Part shown: in pieces, positions 52,957 through 62,341 of the stretch
Layout of the letters: every line of letters starts with the position of its first letter
How positions within the stretch are numbered: position 1 is the stretch's first letter
Origin: Imbroritus primus
GTDB lineage: Bacteria > Pseudomonadota > Gammaproteobacteria > Burkholderiales > Burkholderiaceae
Length of the DNA: 64,000 nucleotides
NCBI GenBank assembly: GCA_000272025.2
Contig: AKCV02000015.1
Span: forward strand, 682,001 to 746,000
Reading direction: 5' to 3'
Program-made: the position numbers and the translations under genes
The notes under the pieces: generated by a model
What the model saw: only the letters and a program-made list of their open reading frames with translations
Told to the model about the DNA's origin: nothing
Databases searched by the model: none

Positions 52957-53882
52957 CGTGCCCAACGCTCTCGCCGGACGACACGGCGCAGCCGGATAAC
53001 CTGTGGCTGCAGATGATGCCATGGGTATTCGTTGTGATCTGGAGTACCGGCTTCATTATCGCCAAGTATGCGATGCCGCATGCGGAGCCGATGACCTTCA
53101 TGTTCGTGCGGTGTGCGGGCGTGGTGCTGTGCATGGCGCCGATCGCGCTGCTAACGCGGGTGCCGCTGCCCCATGCGCGCGGTCGCATCGACTGGCGCGC
53201 CATCGGCCATCTCTCGGTCGCCGGATTACTGTTGCAGACCGGCTATATCGGGGGGGTGTGGGCTGCCATCCGGCTCGGCATACCGGTAGGCCTGTCGGCG
53301 CTGATCGTTGGCATGCAGCCGATTCTCACCGCGGTGTATGCATCGGCTACCGGTGAGCAGGTGTCGGCGCGCCAATGGAGCGGATTGCTGCTGGGCATCG
53401 TGGGTGTTGCGCTGGTTGTATCGAACAAGCTGGATGTGGCTGGCGTCACGCCCATCAGCCTGGCCTTGTGCGTGATGGCGCTGCTATCGATCACGGTCGG
53501 CACGATTTATCAGAAGCGTTTTTGTCCGGTATTCGATCTGCGCATGGGATCGCTGATCCAGTTCGCTGCCGCAGGGTTGGCGTGCCTGCCATTCATGTTC
53601 CTGTTCGAAACCCGGGAGATCGAATGGGCGCCGGAACTGATCGGTGCCTTGCTGTGGGCCGTGCTGACCATGTCGATCGGCGCCATGTCGTTACTGTTCC
53701 TGCTGATTCGTCGCGGTGCTGCGACCAGTGTGTCGGCGCTGATGTATCTGACGCCACCCACGACGGCATTGATGGCGTGGGGCTTGTTTGGCGAGAGCTT
53801 CAGGCCAGCGGCCATGGCCGGCATGGTGCTGGCCGCGGCGGGGGTAGCGCTGGTCCTCCGCAGGCCTGCGCGACGCGCTTGA
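52953..53882 (+). CDS. EamA-family (DMT superfamily) transporter
   Basis: The 309-residue protein has about ten membrane helices in two repeated EamA halves, starting with WVFVVIWSTGFIIAKYAMPHAEPMTFMFVR and ending with a helix and basic tail. Members export amino acids, nucleotides or other metabolites. It starts inside the stop of the deacetylase gene (ATGA), so the two are translated together. Confidence 0.92.
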   Translation: MTCPTLSPDDTAQPDNLWLQMMPWVFVVIWSTGFIIAKYAMPHAEPMTFMFVRCAGVVLCMAPIALLTRVPLPHARGRIDWRAIGHLSVAGLLLQTGYIGGVWAAIRLGIPVGLSALIVGMQPILTAVYASATGEQVSARQWSGLLLGIVGVALVVSNKLDVAGVTPISLALCVMALLSITVGTIYQKRFCPVFDLRMGSLIQFAAAGLACLPFMFLFETREIEWAPELIGALLWAVLTMSIGAMSLLFLLIRRGAATSVSALMYLTPPTTALMAWGLFGESFRPAAMAGMVLAAAGVALVLRRPARRA

Positions 53883-53957
53883 TGCAGTGTGTGGCGCTTT
53901 CCATCAAGCCTGTCGATGGTTGTATCGAGCGTACGATGAGCATTTCCGTGAGTTGCC

Positions 53958-54671
53958 ATGAAACCTGAGAATTCTGCCCCAGATGCAGCCGCCATTGCCG
54001 CGGTTGACGCCGCCATCACCTCGCGGCGCTCGGTGCGCGCCTACCTGCCGGATGCCGTACCCCGGTCGACCATCGATGCAATTCTTGGTGTCGCCAGCCG
54101 GGCGCCGTCAGGGACCAATGCCCAGCCATGGCATGTCCACGTGCTCACCGGCGCAGCGCGGCAGCGGCTGTCCGAGGCCATTCTCGAGGCGTATCGCAAT
54201 CCTGAGACGGCGCAGGGGCATTACGAGGAATATGCGTACTATCCCAAGGAGTGGTTCTCGCCGTATCTGGACCGACGCCGCAAGGTTGGCTGGGACCTGT
54301 ACGGGCTGCTGCGTATCCAGAAGGGCGACAAGGAAAAGATCAGCGCCCAGAACGCGCGGAACTACGCGTTCTTCGACGCCCCTGTGGGGCTGATCTTTAC
54401 GATCGACCGGCGGTTGGGGCAGGGCAGTTGGCTGGACTATGGCATGTTCTTGCAGAACATCATGATCGCGGCGCGCGCCCGGGGGCTCGATACGTGCCCG
54501 CAGGCGGCGTTTACCCGCTTTCACCGTGTGATTTCAGCACAGCTGGCGTTGCCCGCCGAGCAGATGGTGGTGTGCGGGATGTCGCTGGGCTGGGCCGATC
54601 CGGCGGCCGTGGAGAATTCGCTGACAACGGAACGGGAAGCGGTAGCGCAATTCACCCGCTATATTGAATAA
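53958..54671 (+). CDS. Nitroreductase-family FMN oxidoreductase
   Basis: The 237-residue protein has the nitroreductase fold: RRSVRAYLPDAVPRSTIDAIL, GTNAQPWHVHVLTG and the C-terminal MVVCGMSLGWADPAAVENSL. It should reduce nitro compounds or quinones with NAD(P)H and FMN. The start ATG is 75 bases after the transporter, and another cotranscribed unit is possible. A palindrome (TGTTGC/GCAACA) lies 10 bases after its stop. Confidence 0.93.
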   Translation: MKPENSAPDAAAIAAVDAAITSRRSVRAYLPDAVPRSTIDAILGVASRAPSGTNAQPWHVHVLTGAARQRLSEAILEAYRNPETAQGHYEEYAYYPKEWFSPYLDRRRKVGWDLYGLLRIQKGDKEKISAQNARNYAFFDAPVGLIFTIDRRLGQGSWLDYGMFLQNIMIAARARGLDTCPQAAFTRFHRVISAQLALPAEQMVVCGMSLGWADPAAVENSLTTEREAVAQFTRYIE

Positions 54672-54680
54672 AACCCTTAA

Positions 54681-54698
54681 TTGTTGCTGCTTTGCAAC
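54681..54698. promoter_or_regulatory. TGTTGC...GCAACA inverted repeat upstream of the PBP7 gene
   Basis: Arms TGTTGC and GCAACA are separated by 6 bases. It lies 160 bases upstream of the chosen start of the endopeptidase gene in an AT-rich stretch, and could be a regulator site. No partner was identified. Confidence 0.35.
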
Positions 54699-54858
54699 AT
54701 AATTTTGAGGTCTCCCGTACGCGACCGAAGAAATTTTTCATCAAGTGAAAAATCAGGGTAAACCTGCTTTAAATAGATTCGGTAAGTCCTTCATCTTGAT
54801 CAGAAATTTATTTTTGCATACACTAACGCCACCCCAGCCCCCGCGCGCGCCAGCCACC

Positions 54859-56109
54859 ATGCTTTTCTTAGACTCCCGATTTCCCCGCTTTTCCGGCGCG
54901 CTCGCCTCGGTAGCGGCTGCTTGCCTTATGGCCCTTTCTGCCGCGTATGCTCCTGATGTGGCCGCTGCACCGGGCAAGAAGAGCGCGACTGAAACCAAGA
55001 GCGCTTCCAAGAAATCGAACGCCAAGCAAACCACGGTCAAGCGCAAGGAAACGGGCACGCGCAAGGGCGGCAAGGTGGTTGCGACACGTGCCGGGAGCAA
55101 GAAGGCTGCGGCGCGGGGCAGCCGTCAGGAAGCAACCAGGACCGTGGCCGTGCGCCGTGTGACGGTGGTGAACGGCAAGCGCCGTGTGGTGGTGACCCGC
55201 GTGCGCCAGGCCGAACCGATGCGTGCAGCATTTACACCTGCACCGGCCCGCCCGTCGCTCGGCGAGGCGCTGGGCCTGCGCGATACGCAGGATGCCCTGG
55301 ACCTGCGCTCCAGTGTGGCGCTGGTGATGGACCAGAATACCAATGAAGTGCTGTTCCAGAAAAATCCGCTGGCAGTGTTGCCGATTGCCTCGATCACCAA
55401 GCTGATGACTGCGCTGGTGGTGATGGATGCGCGCCAGCCGATGGACGAGATCCTCGAGGTAAGCGAAGCTGACCGTGACCTGGAAAAGGGCACCAGCTCG
55501 CGCCTGCAATATGGCTTGCAGCTGCCGCGCCATGAATTCATGCTGCTGGCATTGATGTCATCTGAAAACCGTGCCGCATCCGTGCTGGGTCGCCATTACC
55601 CGGGCGGCCTGCCGGCGTTTGTGCAAGCCATGAATCGCAAGGCGCGCGAGCTTGGCATGACGGATTCGCGTTTCGTTGATTCCAGCGGCCTGTCGAGCAG
55701 CAATGTGTCCAGCGCGGCGGACCTGGCCAAGCTGGTGGTCGCGGCTCATCGTAACCCTGTAATCCGCAGCTACTCGACGCAGACGGAACACAGCATTACC
55801 GCGCTCAATGGCCGGACGCTGCACTATGTGAACACCAATCGTCTGGTGCGTGGCGGCGACTGGGATATCGGCCTGCAGAAGACCGGCTTTATCAGTGAAG
55901 CTGGCCGTTGCCTGGTAATGCAAGCCAAGGTGCAGGGCCGCGACGTGGTGATGGTGTTCCTTGATTCCGCTGGCAAGCTCTCGCGCTTTGCCGATGCGGT
56001 GCGCGTACGCGACTGGCTTGAGCATACTCCGGTGCCGCGTGGCCCGTACACGCGTTCGCCGAACGCGCCGCAGCAGGTGCTTAGCGGCATGGCGCCGCGC
56101 GGGACTTGA
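54859..56109 (+). CDS. D-alanyl-D-alanine endopeptidase (PBP7-like) with long basic linker
   Basis: The 416-residue protein has a signal peptide (ending near DVAAA), a linker of about 85 residues very rich in Lys, Arg, Ala and Thr, then an S11 peptidase domain (from about residue 145) with the active-site motifs SITK, SSEN and KTG. It cleaves D-Ala-containing crosslinks in peptidoglycan in the periplasm. E. coli PBP7 is about 310 residues and lacks this linker. The extra sequence looks like a positively charged tether. ATG 54859 gives the signal peptide; the open frame extends to 54745. Confidence 0.92.
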   Translation: MLFLDSRFPRFSGALASVAAACLMALSAAYAPDVAAAPGKKSATETKSASKKSNAKQTTVKRKETGTRKGGKVVATRAGSKKAAARGSRQEATRTVAVRRVTVVNGKRRVVVTRVRQAEPMRAAFTPAPARPSLGEALGLRDTQDALDLRSSVALVMDQNTNEVLFQKNPLAVLPIASITKLMTALVVMDARQPMDEILEVSEADRDLEKGTSSRLQYGLQLPRHEFMLLALMSSENRAASVLGRHYPGGLPAFVQAMNRKARELGMTDSRFVDSSGLSSSNVSSAADLAKLVVAAHRNPVIRSYSTQTEHSITALNGRTLHYVNTNRLVRGGDWDIGLQKTGFISEAGRCLVMQAKVQGRDVVMVFLDSAGKLSRFADAVRVRDWLEHTPVPRGPYTRSPNAPQQVLSGMAPRGT

Positions 56110-56142
56110 TGGAAGTCGATGCCTCGGTCGTATCGAGGGCGT

Positions 56143-56175
56143 AAAAAAAAGCACCTGTGACCAGGTGCTTTTTTA
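56143..56175. terminator. Bidirectional intrinsic terminator
   Basis: The stem GCACCTG pairs with CAGGTGC around TGAC, flanked by a run of A on the left and T on the right, so it can end both the endopeptidase gene and the convergent iclR gene. Confidence 0.9.
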
Positions 56176-56197
56176 TTGGTCCTGCCCCGATGAAATA

Positions 56198-57022
56198 TCA
56201 GGTTTCTTCCAGGTAGCCCATGCCCCTTGAGATCTGCAGCGCGGTGTCCTTCAGATGCTCCAGCCAGCTGTCCTGCAAACGATCGGCTGGCGCGGACAAG
56301 GAGAGTCCGGCGACCAGGCGGCGCGAGTCATCGTAGATTCCGGCGGCAATGCAACGCACGCCGAGTTCGAGTTCTTCGTTGTCGCGTGCGTAGCCATTGG
56401 TCCGCACCCAGCTCAGTTCACGCTCCAGCTTGGCCGGATCCGTGATCGACGTGCTGGTATGGCCTGAGAGCCCGGTTCGCGTCGCATAGGCACGGACGCG
56501 GCCGATTTCATCGGCGGCGAGAAATAGCTTGCCGACCGAGGTCAGATGCAAAGGTGCGCGTCCACCGATGGCACGTACCACCTGCATGCCGGAACGTTCG
56601 CTGTAGGCCCGTTCGATATAGACGATCTCGTCGCCCTGGCGTACCGACAGGTTCACCGTTTGCCCGGTCAGGCGGTGCAGGGCGCGCATCGGGACCAGCG
56701 CCGCTTCCCGTACCGACAGGCGAGCCTTTACCAGGTTGCCGAGCTCCAGCAGGCGCATGCCAAGCCGGTAGCTGCCGGGATCGGAACGGTCGACAAAACG
56801 GCAGGCGACCATGTCGTTCAGGATACGGTGCGCAGTGGAAGGGTGGAGGCCGGTCGCGAGAGACAATTCCTTGAGGCTGACCGGATCCGCATGCAGGGCC
56901 AGCGCATCGAGCAGCATGACCATGCGTTCGATGACTTGAATGGAGGTTTTGCCTGGTTCTTTGTCGACCTTGTCGGCATCAGTCATTGCAGCGGGATCTT
57001 GAGATGTGTGGAACGGCTCCAT
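56198..57022 (-). CDS. IclR-family transcriptional regulator
   Basis: The 274-residue protein has an N-terminal winged helix (SIQVIERMVMLLDALALHADPVSLKELSLATGLHPSTAHRILNDMVACRFV) and a C-terminal IclR effector domain (about 110-270, with LHLTSVGKLFLA and GVRCIAAGIYD). Starts at ATG 57022 and ATG 56986 (MTDADKVDK) are both possible; the operator-like palindrome at 57029-57039 lies only 7 bases upstream of the first, which favours 56986. It is divergent from lutA and probably controls the LutAB unit and itself (inference). Confidence 0.92.
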   Translation of the reverse strand: MEPFHTSQDPAAMTDADKVDKEPGKTSIQVIERMVMLLDALALHADPVSLKELSLATGLHPSTAHRILNDMVACRFVDRSDPGSYRLGMRLLELGNLVKARLSVREAALVPMRALHRLTGQTVNLSVRQGDEIVYIERAYSERSGMQVVRAIGGRAPLHLTSVGKLFLAADEIGRVRAYATRTGLSGHTSTSITDPAKLERELSWVRTNGYARDNEELELGVRCIAAGIYDDSRRLVAGLSLSAPADRLQDSWLEHLKDTALQISRGMGYLEET

Positions 57023-57028
57023 TCTATC

Positions 57029-57058
57029 TCACATTGTGAAAATTTCAAGTGGTGAAAT
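57029..57058. promoter_or_regulatory. Operator-like palindromes between iclR and lutA
   Basis: The perfect 11-base palindrome TCACATTGTGA (57029-57039) is followed by ATTTCA/TGAAAT arms with a 5-base spacer (57042-57058). They lie directly at the start of iclR in the 222-base divergent spacer, so an IclR dimer or tetramer could bind here and regulate both directions. Confidence 0.5.
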
Positions 57059-57244
57059 GCCGTGCGGCATGCTGCGCTTGCGCCATCATGTGTGGTTGCT
57101 GCTTCACATGCCTGGCAGACAATACGTAATGGGAACGTCTAGGATACGCCGATTTTGCTGCATTGCGATATCGATGGCTGATTTGCCTACGCATCCCGCC
57201 GCACGCCATAATGCGGGGACGCAACTATCAACAGGGGTGCTGCC

Positions 57245-57970
57245 ATGCGCGTCGGACTGTTCGTGACCTGCCTGATCGACCTGATGCGCCCCGATATCGG
57301 TTTCTCCGTGGTCAAGCTATTGGAGCATGCCGGCTGCGATGTGATGGTGCCGCAGGCCCAGACCTGCTGCGGGCAGCCTGGATACAACTCCGGAGATCGC
57401 GCGGCGGCACGCGATCTTGCGGAGAAAATGCTGCGCGAGTTCGAGCAGTTCGACTATGTCGTCGTACCATCCGGATCCTGTGGCGGCATGATCCGCTATC
57501 ATTACGGCGACCTGTTCCGTGACGACCCTGAACTCCAAGGGCGCTACGCACGCCTGCAGCCGAAGGTGTATGAGCTGACCGATTTCCTGGTCAACGTCGT
57601 GCAGCTGAAGGACCTGCCGTCACAATTTGCCGGCCACATTACCTACCATGATTCCTGCTCCGGGCTGCGCGAGTTGGGCGTCAAAGCGCAGCCGCGCGCC
57701 CTGCTGGCGAAGTTGCCAGGCGTCACTGTGACCGAGATGCCCGATTGCGAGGCCTGTTGCGGGTTCGGCGGTACGTTTTCACTGAAGTACGGCGATATCT
57801 CTACTGCCATCGTCGACGAGAAATGCGCCAGCATCGCCGGCAGCGGCGCGGACGCCGTGGTGCTCGGCGATGTCGGTTGCATGCTCAATATTGAAGGGCG
57901 ACTACGCCGTACCGGCAACGAACACACACGTGTGCTGCATGTGGCGCAGGTGCTGGCCGGCGACGCCTGA
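57245..57970 (+). CDS. lutA: LutA/YkgE-type (Fe-S)-binding subunit of lactate utilisation complex
   Basis: The 241-residue protein has two CCG domains (QTCCGQPGYNSGD near residue 40 and CEACCGFGGTFSLKYGD near residue 170), the signature of LutA/GlcF-like electron-transfer subunits. With LutB (and normally LutC) it oxidises L-lactate to pyruvate. ATG 57245 is chosen; lutB starts 11 bases after its stop. Confidence 0.93.
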   Translation: MRVGLFVTCLIDLMRPDIGFSVVKLLEHAGCDVMVPQAQTCCGQPGYNSGDRAAARDLAEKMLREFEQFDYVVVPSGSCGGMIRYHYGDLFRDDPELQGRYARLQPKVYELTDFLVNVVQLKDLPSQFAGHITYHDSCSGLRELGVKAQPRALLAKLPGVTVTEMPDCEACCGFGGTFSLKYGDISTAIVDEKCASIAGSGADAVVLGDVGCMLNIEGRLRRTGNEHTRVLHVAQVLAGDA

Positions 57971-57981
57971 GGGAGAAGATC

Positions 57982-59400
57982 GTGCAGGTCCAATCCATGA
58001 ACTTCAAGGCGCGTGCTGGCGAGAAGCTTGCCGATCAGCGCCTGCAGAATAATCTCAAGAAGCTCTCAACCAAGTTCGTAAGCGCGCGCGCCACGGCGAT
58101 TCGGGAGATCGACTTCGAAGCGACGCGTGCAGCGTTGAAGGAGCGGCGCAACCGCGCGCTGGAAAACCTGGATGTGTGGCTCGAGCAGTTCGAGACCCAG
58201 GCCGCGCAGCGTGGCACCACGGTGCTGTACGCAGAAACCACGGCCGATGCGGCGCGGCTGGTGGCCGAGATCGCGCAGCGCCACGGTGTACGGAAAGTCA
58301 TCAAGAGCAAGTCGATGGTGACGGAGGAAATGCGCCTCAACCAGGTGCTGGCGGAGATGGGCGTGCAGAGTGTCGAGACCGACCTTGGCGAGTACATCCT
58401 GCAGATCAATGACAACGAGCCGCCTTCACACATCATTGCCCCCGTGGTACACAAGGACAAGGACGAAATCGCCGATCTGTTCGCGCGCGTACATCGCAAG
58501 CCGCGGCTGACCGACATATCGGAAATGACCCGGGAAGCGCGCGACACGCTGCGTCCGGAATTTCTGAGCGCGGACATGGGCGTCACGGGCGGCAATTTCG
58601 TGATTGCCGAAACCGGCTCGGTGGCCATCGTGACGAACGAAGGCAATGAAGGCATGTGTACCGTCATGCCACGCGTGCACGTCGCCGTGACGGGCATCGA
58701 AAAAGTCCTGCCGACGCTCGAGGACCTGGCCACGGTGATCCGGCTGCTGCCCCGTTCGGCGACGGGGCAGTCGATCTCGAACTACCTGTCGTTGCTGACG
58801 GGGCCGCGTGCACCGGGTGAACGCGACGGACCGGAGCACATGTATATCGTGCTTGTGGATGGGGGACGTTCCGGATTGCTGGGCGGTGAGTTCCAGGAGA
58901 TGCTGCGCTGTATCCGCTGCGGCGCGTGCATGAATCACTGCCCGGTGTACCAGAAAATCGGCGGCCACGCCTATGGCTGGGTCTATCCCGGTCCGATGGG
59001 CAGCGTGCTCACGCCGAGCTACACCGGGATCGAGAACGCGCTCGATCTGCCGCAGGCTGCGACCTTGTGCGGCGAGTGCAACCGGGTGTGTCCCGCTTCG
59101 ATTCCCTTGTCAGACCTGTTACGCAAGCTACGCGAAAAACAGATGGAGCGCGGCCTGCGTCCCTGGCAGGAACGGCTCGGCCTGAAGCTTTGGGCCTATA
59201 TGGCATTGCGCCCCAGCCTGTATGCCTTGGCGACACGCCTCGCAGCCTGGACACTGAAGCGCATGGGTGGCGACCAGGGGCGTATTGCCCGTATGCCGTT
59301 GGGTAAAGGGTGGAGCGCGACGCGCGACATGCCGGCGCCCAAGGGCGGCACATTCCGCGAACAGTACCGAGAATATCGTCGAAGCAACCAGGAGAGGTAA
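57982..59400 (+). CDS. lutB: LutB/YkgF-type iron-sulfur lactate utilisation protein
   Basis: The 472-residue protein has the LutB domain (NKLSTKF-like NNLKKLSTKFVSARATAIREIDFEATRAALKERRN and VTGGNFVIAETGSVAIVTNEGN) and a double [4Fe-4S] ferredoxin region near 310-375 (CIRCGACMNHCPVY and CGECNRVCP). It is the central electron-transfer subunit of the LutABC lactate oxidase system. GTG 57982 is chosen because GGGAG lies 7 bases upstream; ATG 57997 is an alternative. The expected lutC does not follow. Confidence 0.94.
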   Translation: MQVQSMNFKARAGEKLADQRLQNNLKKLSTKFVSARATAIREIDFEATRAALKERRNRALENLDVWLEQFETQAAQRGTTVLYAETTADAARLVAEIAQRHGVRKVIKSKSMVTEEMRLNQVLAEMGVQSVETDLGEYILQINDNEPPSHIIAPVVHKDKDEIADLFARVHRKPRLTDISEMTREARDTLRPEFLSADMGVTGGNFVIAETGSVAIVTNEGNEGMCTVMPRVHVAVTGIEKVLPTLEDLATVIRLLPRSATGQSISNYLSLLTGPRAPGERDGPEHMYIVLVDGGRSGLLGGEFQEMLRCIRCGACMNHCPVYQKIGGHAYGWVYPGPMGSVLTPSYTGIENALDLPQAATLCGECNRVCPASIPLSDLLRKLREKQMERGLRPWQERLGLKLWAYMALRPSLYALATRLAAWTLKRMGGDQGRIARMPLGKGWSATRDMPAPKGGTFREQYREYRRSNQER

Positions 59401-59403
59401 GCG

Positions 59404-59712
59404 ATGCAATCTTCCCCCATGCCGGCCATCACGCCTGAACAGCGTGTGCTCGACAACCTGCGCGATACTTTGCAGGCCTATGTCGCGGGAGATGTGGCTG
59501 CTACGGCCGTGGTCACGGTGTTTCGTGGGCAGGCGCCTGCGCTGGCCCTGCCGGAGGCGTTCCAGCGCGTGCTCGACGAGCTGCTGCGCCGACTGGAGAT
59601 GGCTGACGTCTTTTCGCAAGACAGCTGCTCCTTCAGCAGCACCGGTATTCAGGAGCAGCTTGGCGTGTGGCTCGACAAGGCGGAGGCTCGCGTCAGCGCG
59701 CGTACCGCGTGA
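59404..59712 (+). CDS. Hypothetical protein in the lut operon
   Basis: The 102-residue protein (MQSSPMPAITPEQRVLDNLRDTLQAYVAG...) is soluble and helical. It does not resemble LutC, which is about 220 residues. It begins 3 bases after lutB, preceded by GGAGAGG inside the lutB end, so it is translationally linked. Its function is unknown; a helper role for the LutAB complex is possible. Confidence 0.75.
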   Translation: MQSSPMPAITPEQRVLDNLRDTLQAYVAGDVAATAVVTVFRGQAPALALPEAFQRVLDELLRRLEMADVFSQDSCSFSSTGIQEQLGVWLDKAEARVSARTA

Positions 59713-59746
59713 GCATGCCTTGCGGTGTGGCGGGACGGATGAACGC

Positions 59747-60778
59747 TCAGGCGAGCGCCTGCGCCGCTTCCCGCACGAGCGCCGGGCCGCGATAGATCAA
59801 GCCCGTGTATAGCTGAACCAGTTGGGCGCCGGCATCGATCTTTGCGCGTGCATCCGCGCCGTGCATGATGCCGCCTACGCCGATGATCGGGAAATCATCG
59901 CCGACGATTGCACGCAATGCCCGGATGACGCGCTGCGAAGCGGTACGGACGGGTGCGCCCGACAGTCCGCCGGCTTCTTCGGCATGACGCATGCCCTGGA
60001 CCGCCTCGCGCGACAGTGTGGTATTGGTGGCAATCACGCCATCGATTCCAAGACGCAGTAGCGCGTCGCCGATATTGCGGATCTGGTCGTCATCCAGATC
60101 CGGGGCGATTTTCAAGACCATTGGCACATAGCGCTTGTGCTGCTCCGCCAGTCGCTGCTGCGCCGTGCGCAAGGTCGAGAGCAGGCCGTCCAGTTCGCTG
60201 GCGCCCTGCAGTTGACGCAGGTTCTTGGTGTTCGGCGACGAGATGTTGACGGTCACATAGCTCGCGTGCGGATACACCCTTTCCAGGCAGTACAGGTAAT
60301 CGTCCACGGCGCGCTCGATGGGCGTATCAGCATTTTTGCCGATATTCAGGCCCAGCACGCCGCCGGCGGCCCGCCATGACGATGCCTGCACATTCGCCAG
60401 AAAGGCATCCACGCCGCCATTGTTGAAGCCCATGCGGTTGATCAGCGCTTCGCTCTGCGGCAGGCGGAACATGCGCGGGCGGGGGTTGCCCGGCTGGGCG
60501 CGTGGCGTGACGGTACCGACTTCAATAAAACCGAAACCCAGCGCCGCCAGCGCATCGATATATGCCCCGTCCTTGTCGAGCCCTGCGGCCAGCCCCACGG
60601 GATTGGGAAAGCGGATGCCCATGAGCGTGAGCGGATTGTCGGCGATGCGGTTGCCGATCAATCCGGACAACCCACAGGCATGCATTTGCTTGAGGCTGCG
60701 CAGCGTGAAATGGTGGGCATCTTCCGCATCCATCGCAAACAGGGCGGGGCGGGCGAGGGGATACAGCGCGTTCAGCAC
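59747..60778 (-). CDS. pyrD: Dihydroorotate dehydrogenase (quinone), class 2
   Basis: The 343-residue membrane-associated flavoprotein has [44 protein letters not shown] and the C-terminal GVGGI. The N-terminal helix ([19 protein letters not shown]) marks class 2, which passes electrons to quinone in pyrimidine synthesis. It starts with GTG at 60778. It follows bpt on the same strand after 53 bases and converges with the lut unit. Confidence 0.97.
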   Translation of the reverse strand: MLNALYPLARPALFAMDAEDAHHFTLRSLKQMHACGLSGLIGNRIADNPLTLMGIRFPNPVGLAAGLDKDGAYIDALAALGFGFIEVGTVTPRAQPGNPRPRMFRLPQSEALINRMGFNNGGVDAFLANVQASSWRAAGGVLGLNIGKNADTPIERAVDDYLYCLERVYPHASYVTVNISSPNTKNLRQLQGASELDGLLSTLRTAQQRLAEQHKRYVPMVLKIAPDLDDDQIRNIGDALLRLGIDGVIATNTTLSREAVQGMRHAEEAGGLSGAPVRTASQRVIRALRAIVGDDFPIIGVGGIMHGADARAKIDAGAQLVQLYTGLIYRGPALVREAAQALA

Positions 60779-60831
60779 GATGGGCTCGGGGTCGGATCGG
60801 TCAAGCCGGCATTGTAGCCGAGCGCGCTCCG

Positions 60832-61602
60832 TCAGCGGTCGCAGGATGCTTCGGGAAAGGCGCTTTCGAACGGCTGCCAGCGATGGTCGACCAGGACTTC
60901 GAGCGGACGGAAGTTGGCCTTGTAGGCCATCTTGCGGCTATTGCGGATCCAGTAGCCGAGATACAGGTAGGGCCGGCTCAGTTCGCGCGCCTGGGCCAGT
61001 TGCCAGAGGATGTTGTAGGTGCCATAGCTCGAGTGCGGTACGTCCGGATCGTAGAAGGTGTAGACCGAGGACAGGCCGTCATCCAGCACGTCGATCATGC
61101 TCACCATGCGCAGCTTGCCGGGGTCAGCGGCGTCGGCGGGTTCGCGGAATTCCACCAGGCGCGAGTTGACGCGGCTTTGCAGCAGGAACTGCTCGTACTG
61201 TTCGCGGCTGTCCGCATCCATGCCGCCGCCTGCGTGGCGCCGGGACTGGTAGCGCAGGTACAGCGCGTAATGTTCTTCCACATAGGTGAGCGGCGCCACC
61301 AGGGCGGTCAGGCCGCCATGCTGCCGCCAGCTGCGCTTCTGCGCCCGGTTCGGCGCGAAGGCCTGCGTAACCAGGCGGCACGGCGTACAGGCGCGACAGT
61401 CGTCGCAATAGGGGCGGTACGTGAAGATGCCGCTGCGGCGAAAGCCTGCGCGGACCAGCTGCGAATAGACGTCGGCGTTGATCAGATGGGCAGGCGTGGC
61501 AACCTGCGAACGGGCCAGGCGGTTATCGAGATAACTGCATGCGTAAGGGGCTGTCGCATAGAACTGCAATGCGGAAAGCGGAAGTTCCTTAAGCTTACTC
61601 AT
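60832..61602 (-). CDS. bpt: Aspartate/glutamate leucyltransferase (Bpt, Ate1-like)
   Basis: The 256-residue protein has the Ate1-family start [19 protein letters not shown] and the Cys cluster [19 protein letters not shown], then [13 protein letters not shown]. Bpt adds Leu to N-terminal Asp or Glu of proteins, sending them to ClpS/ClpAP. ATG 61602 lies inside the end of aat, so the two N-degron enzymes are cotranslated. Longer frames to 61686 do not fit the family. Confidence 0.96.
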   Translation of the reverse strand: MSKLKELPLSALQFYATAPYACSYLDNRLARSQVATPAHLINADVYSQLVRAGFRRSGIFTYRPYCDDCRACTPCRLVTQAFAPNRAQKRSWRQHGGLTALVAPLTYVEEHYALYLRYQSRRHAGGGMDADSREQYEQFLLQSRVNSRLVEFREPADAADPGKLRMVSMIDVLDDGLSSVYTFYDPDVPHSSYGTYNILWQLAQARELSRPYLYLGYWIRNSRKMAYKANFRPLEVLVDHRWQPFESAFPEASCDR

Positions 61603-62338
61603 GGTAACGGCGGGTCCAGGGAGAAAGCACCGATTTGTCGAACTGCCATGGCTCGATGCCGGGCAAGGCCGTGGCGCGTCGAACATGATCGATGAACTCG
61701 GCGCGCGCGATGGGCGACGCGCCGAGCGATGCCAAATGCTCGGTCTCTTGCTGGCAGTCTATCATCGCTACACCGTGTTTGCTGAGAAACGCACACAGGG
61801 CGGCGAGAGCGATTTTCGAGGCATCCGTACGATGCGCGAACATCGATTCGCCATAGAACATGCGGCCCAGGGCAACACCGTAGAGGCCGCCCACGCGCTC
61901 GCCCTGGTACCAGGCCTCCACCGTGTGGGCCATGCCCTGCAGGTAGAGGGCGCTGTAGGCCGTGCGGATCTCGTCGGTAATCCAGGTGCCGTGCTGACCT
62001 GGCCGGTATGCACTGGCACAGGCTCGCATCACGGCGTGGAAATCGGTATCGACGCGGATCGCCCAGTCAGGATCCGTTTCGACGCGGCGCAATGTTTTGC
62101 GGAAGGTGCGGGAAACCTTGAACGCCTCCGGCTTCAGCACCATGCGCGGGTCGGTGCTCCACCACAGGACCGGCTGGCCGCTCGAATACCAGGGAAAAAT
62201 GCCCTGGCGGTAGGCGCTCAGCAGGCGTTCCGGCGAGAGATCACGGCTGGCTGCCAGCAGGCCGGGCGCATCGGTCCCGGCACCGAGTGCCTGTTCCACG
62301 TCCGGAAACGGATCGTGCGGATCGAGCCAGGCAATCAT
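61595..62338 (-). CDS. aat: Leucyl/phenylalanyl-tRNA-protein transferase
   Basis: The 247-residue protein has the Aat motifs [57 protein letters not shown] and [14 protein letters not shown]. It transfers Leu or Phe to N-terminal Arg or Lys of target proteins in the N-degron pathway. It precedes bpt with an 8-base overlap and follows the Nudix gene stop by 3 bases, so the three form one unit with pyrD downstream. Confidence 0.97.
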   Translation of the reverse strand: MIAWLDPHDPFPDVEQALGAGTDAPGLLAASRDLSPERLLSAYRQGIFPWYSSGQPVLWWSTDPRMVLKPEAFKVSRTFRKTLRRVETDPDWAIRVDTDFHAVMRACASAYRPGQHGTWITDEIRTAYSALYLQGMAHTVEAWYQGERVGGLYGVALGRMFYGESMFAHRTDASKIALAALCAFLSKHGVAMIDCQQETEHLASLGASPIARAEFIDHVRRATALPGIEPWQFDKSVLSPWTRRYHE

Positions 62339-62341
62339 GTG

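Noticed and set aside
59404-59712. Third lut gene as LutC
   Set aside because: It is 102 residues instead of about 220 and shares no recognisable LutC motif.
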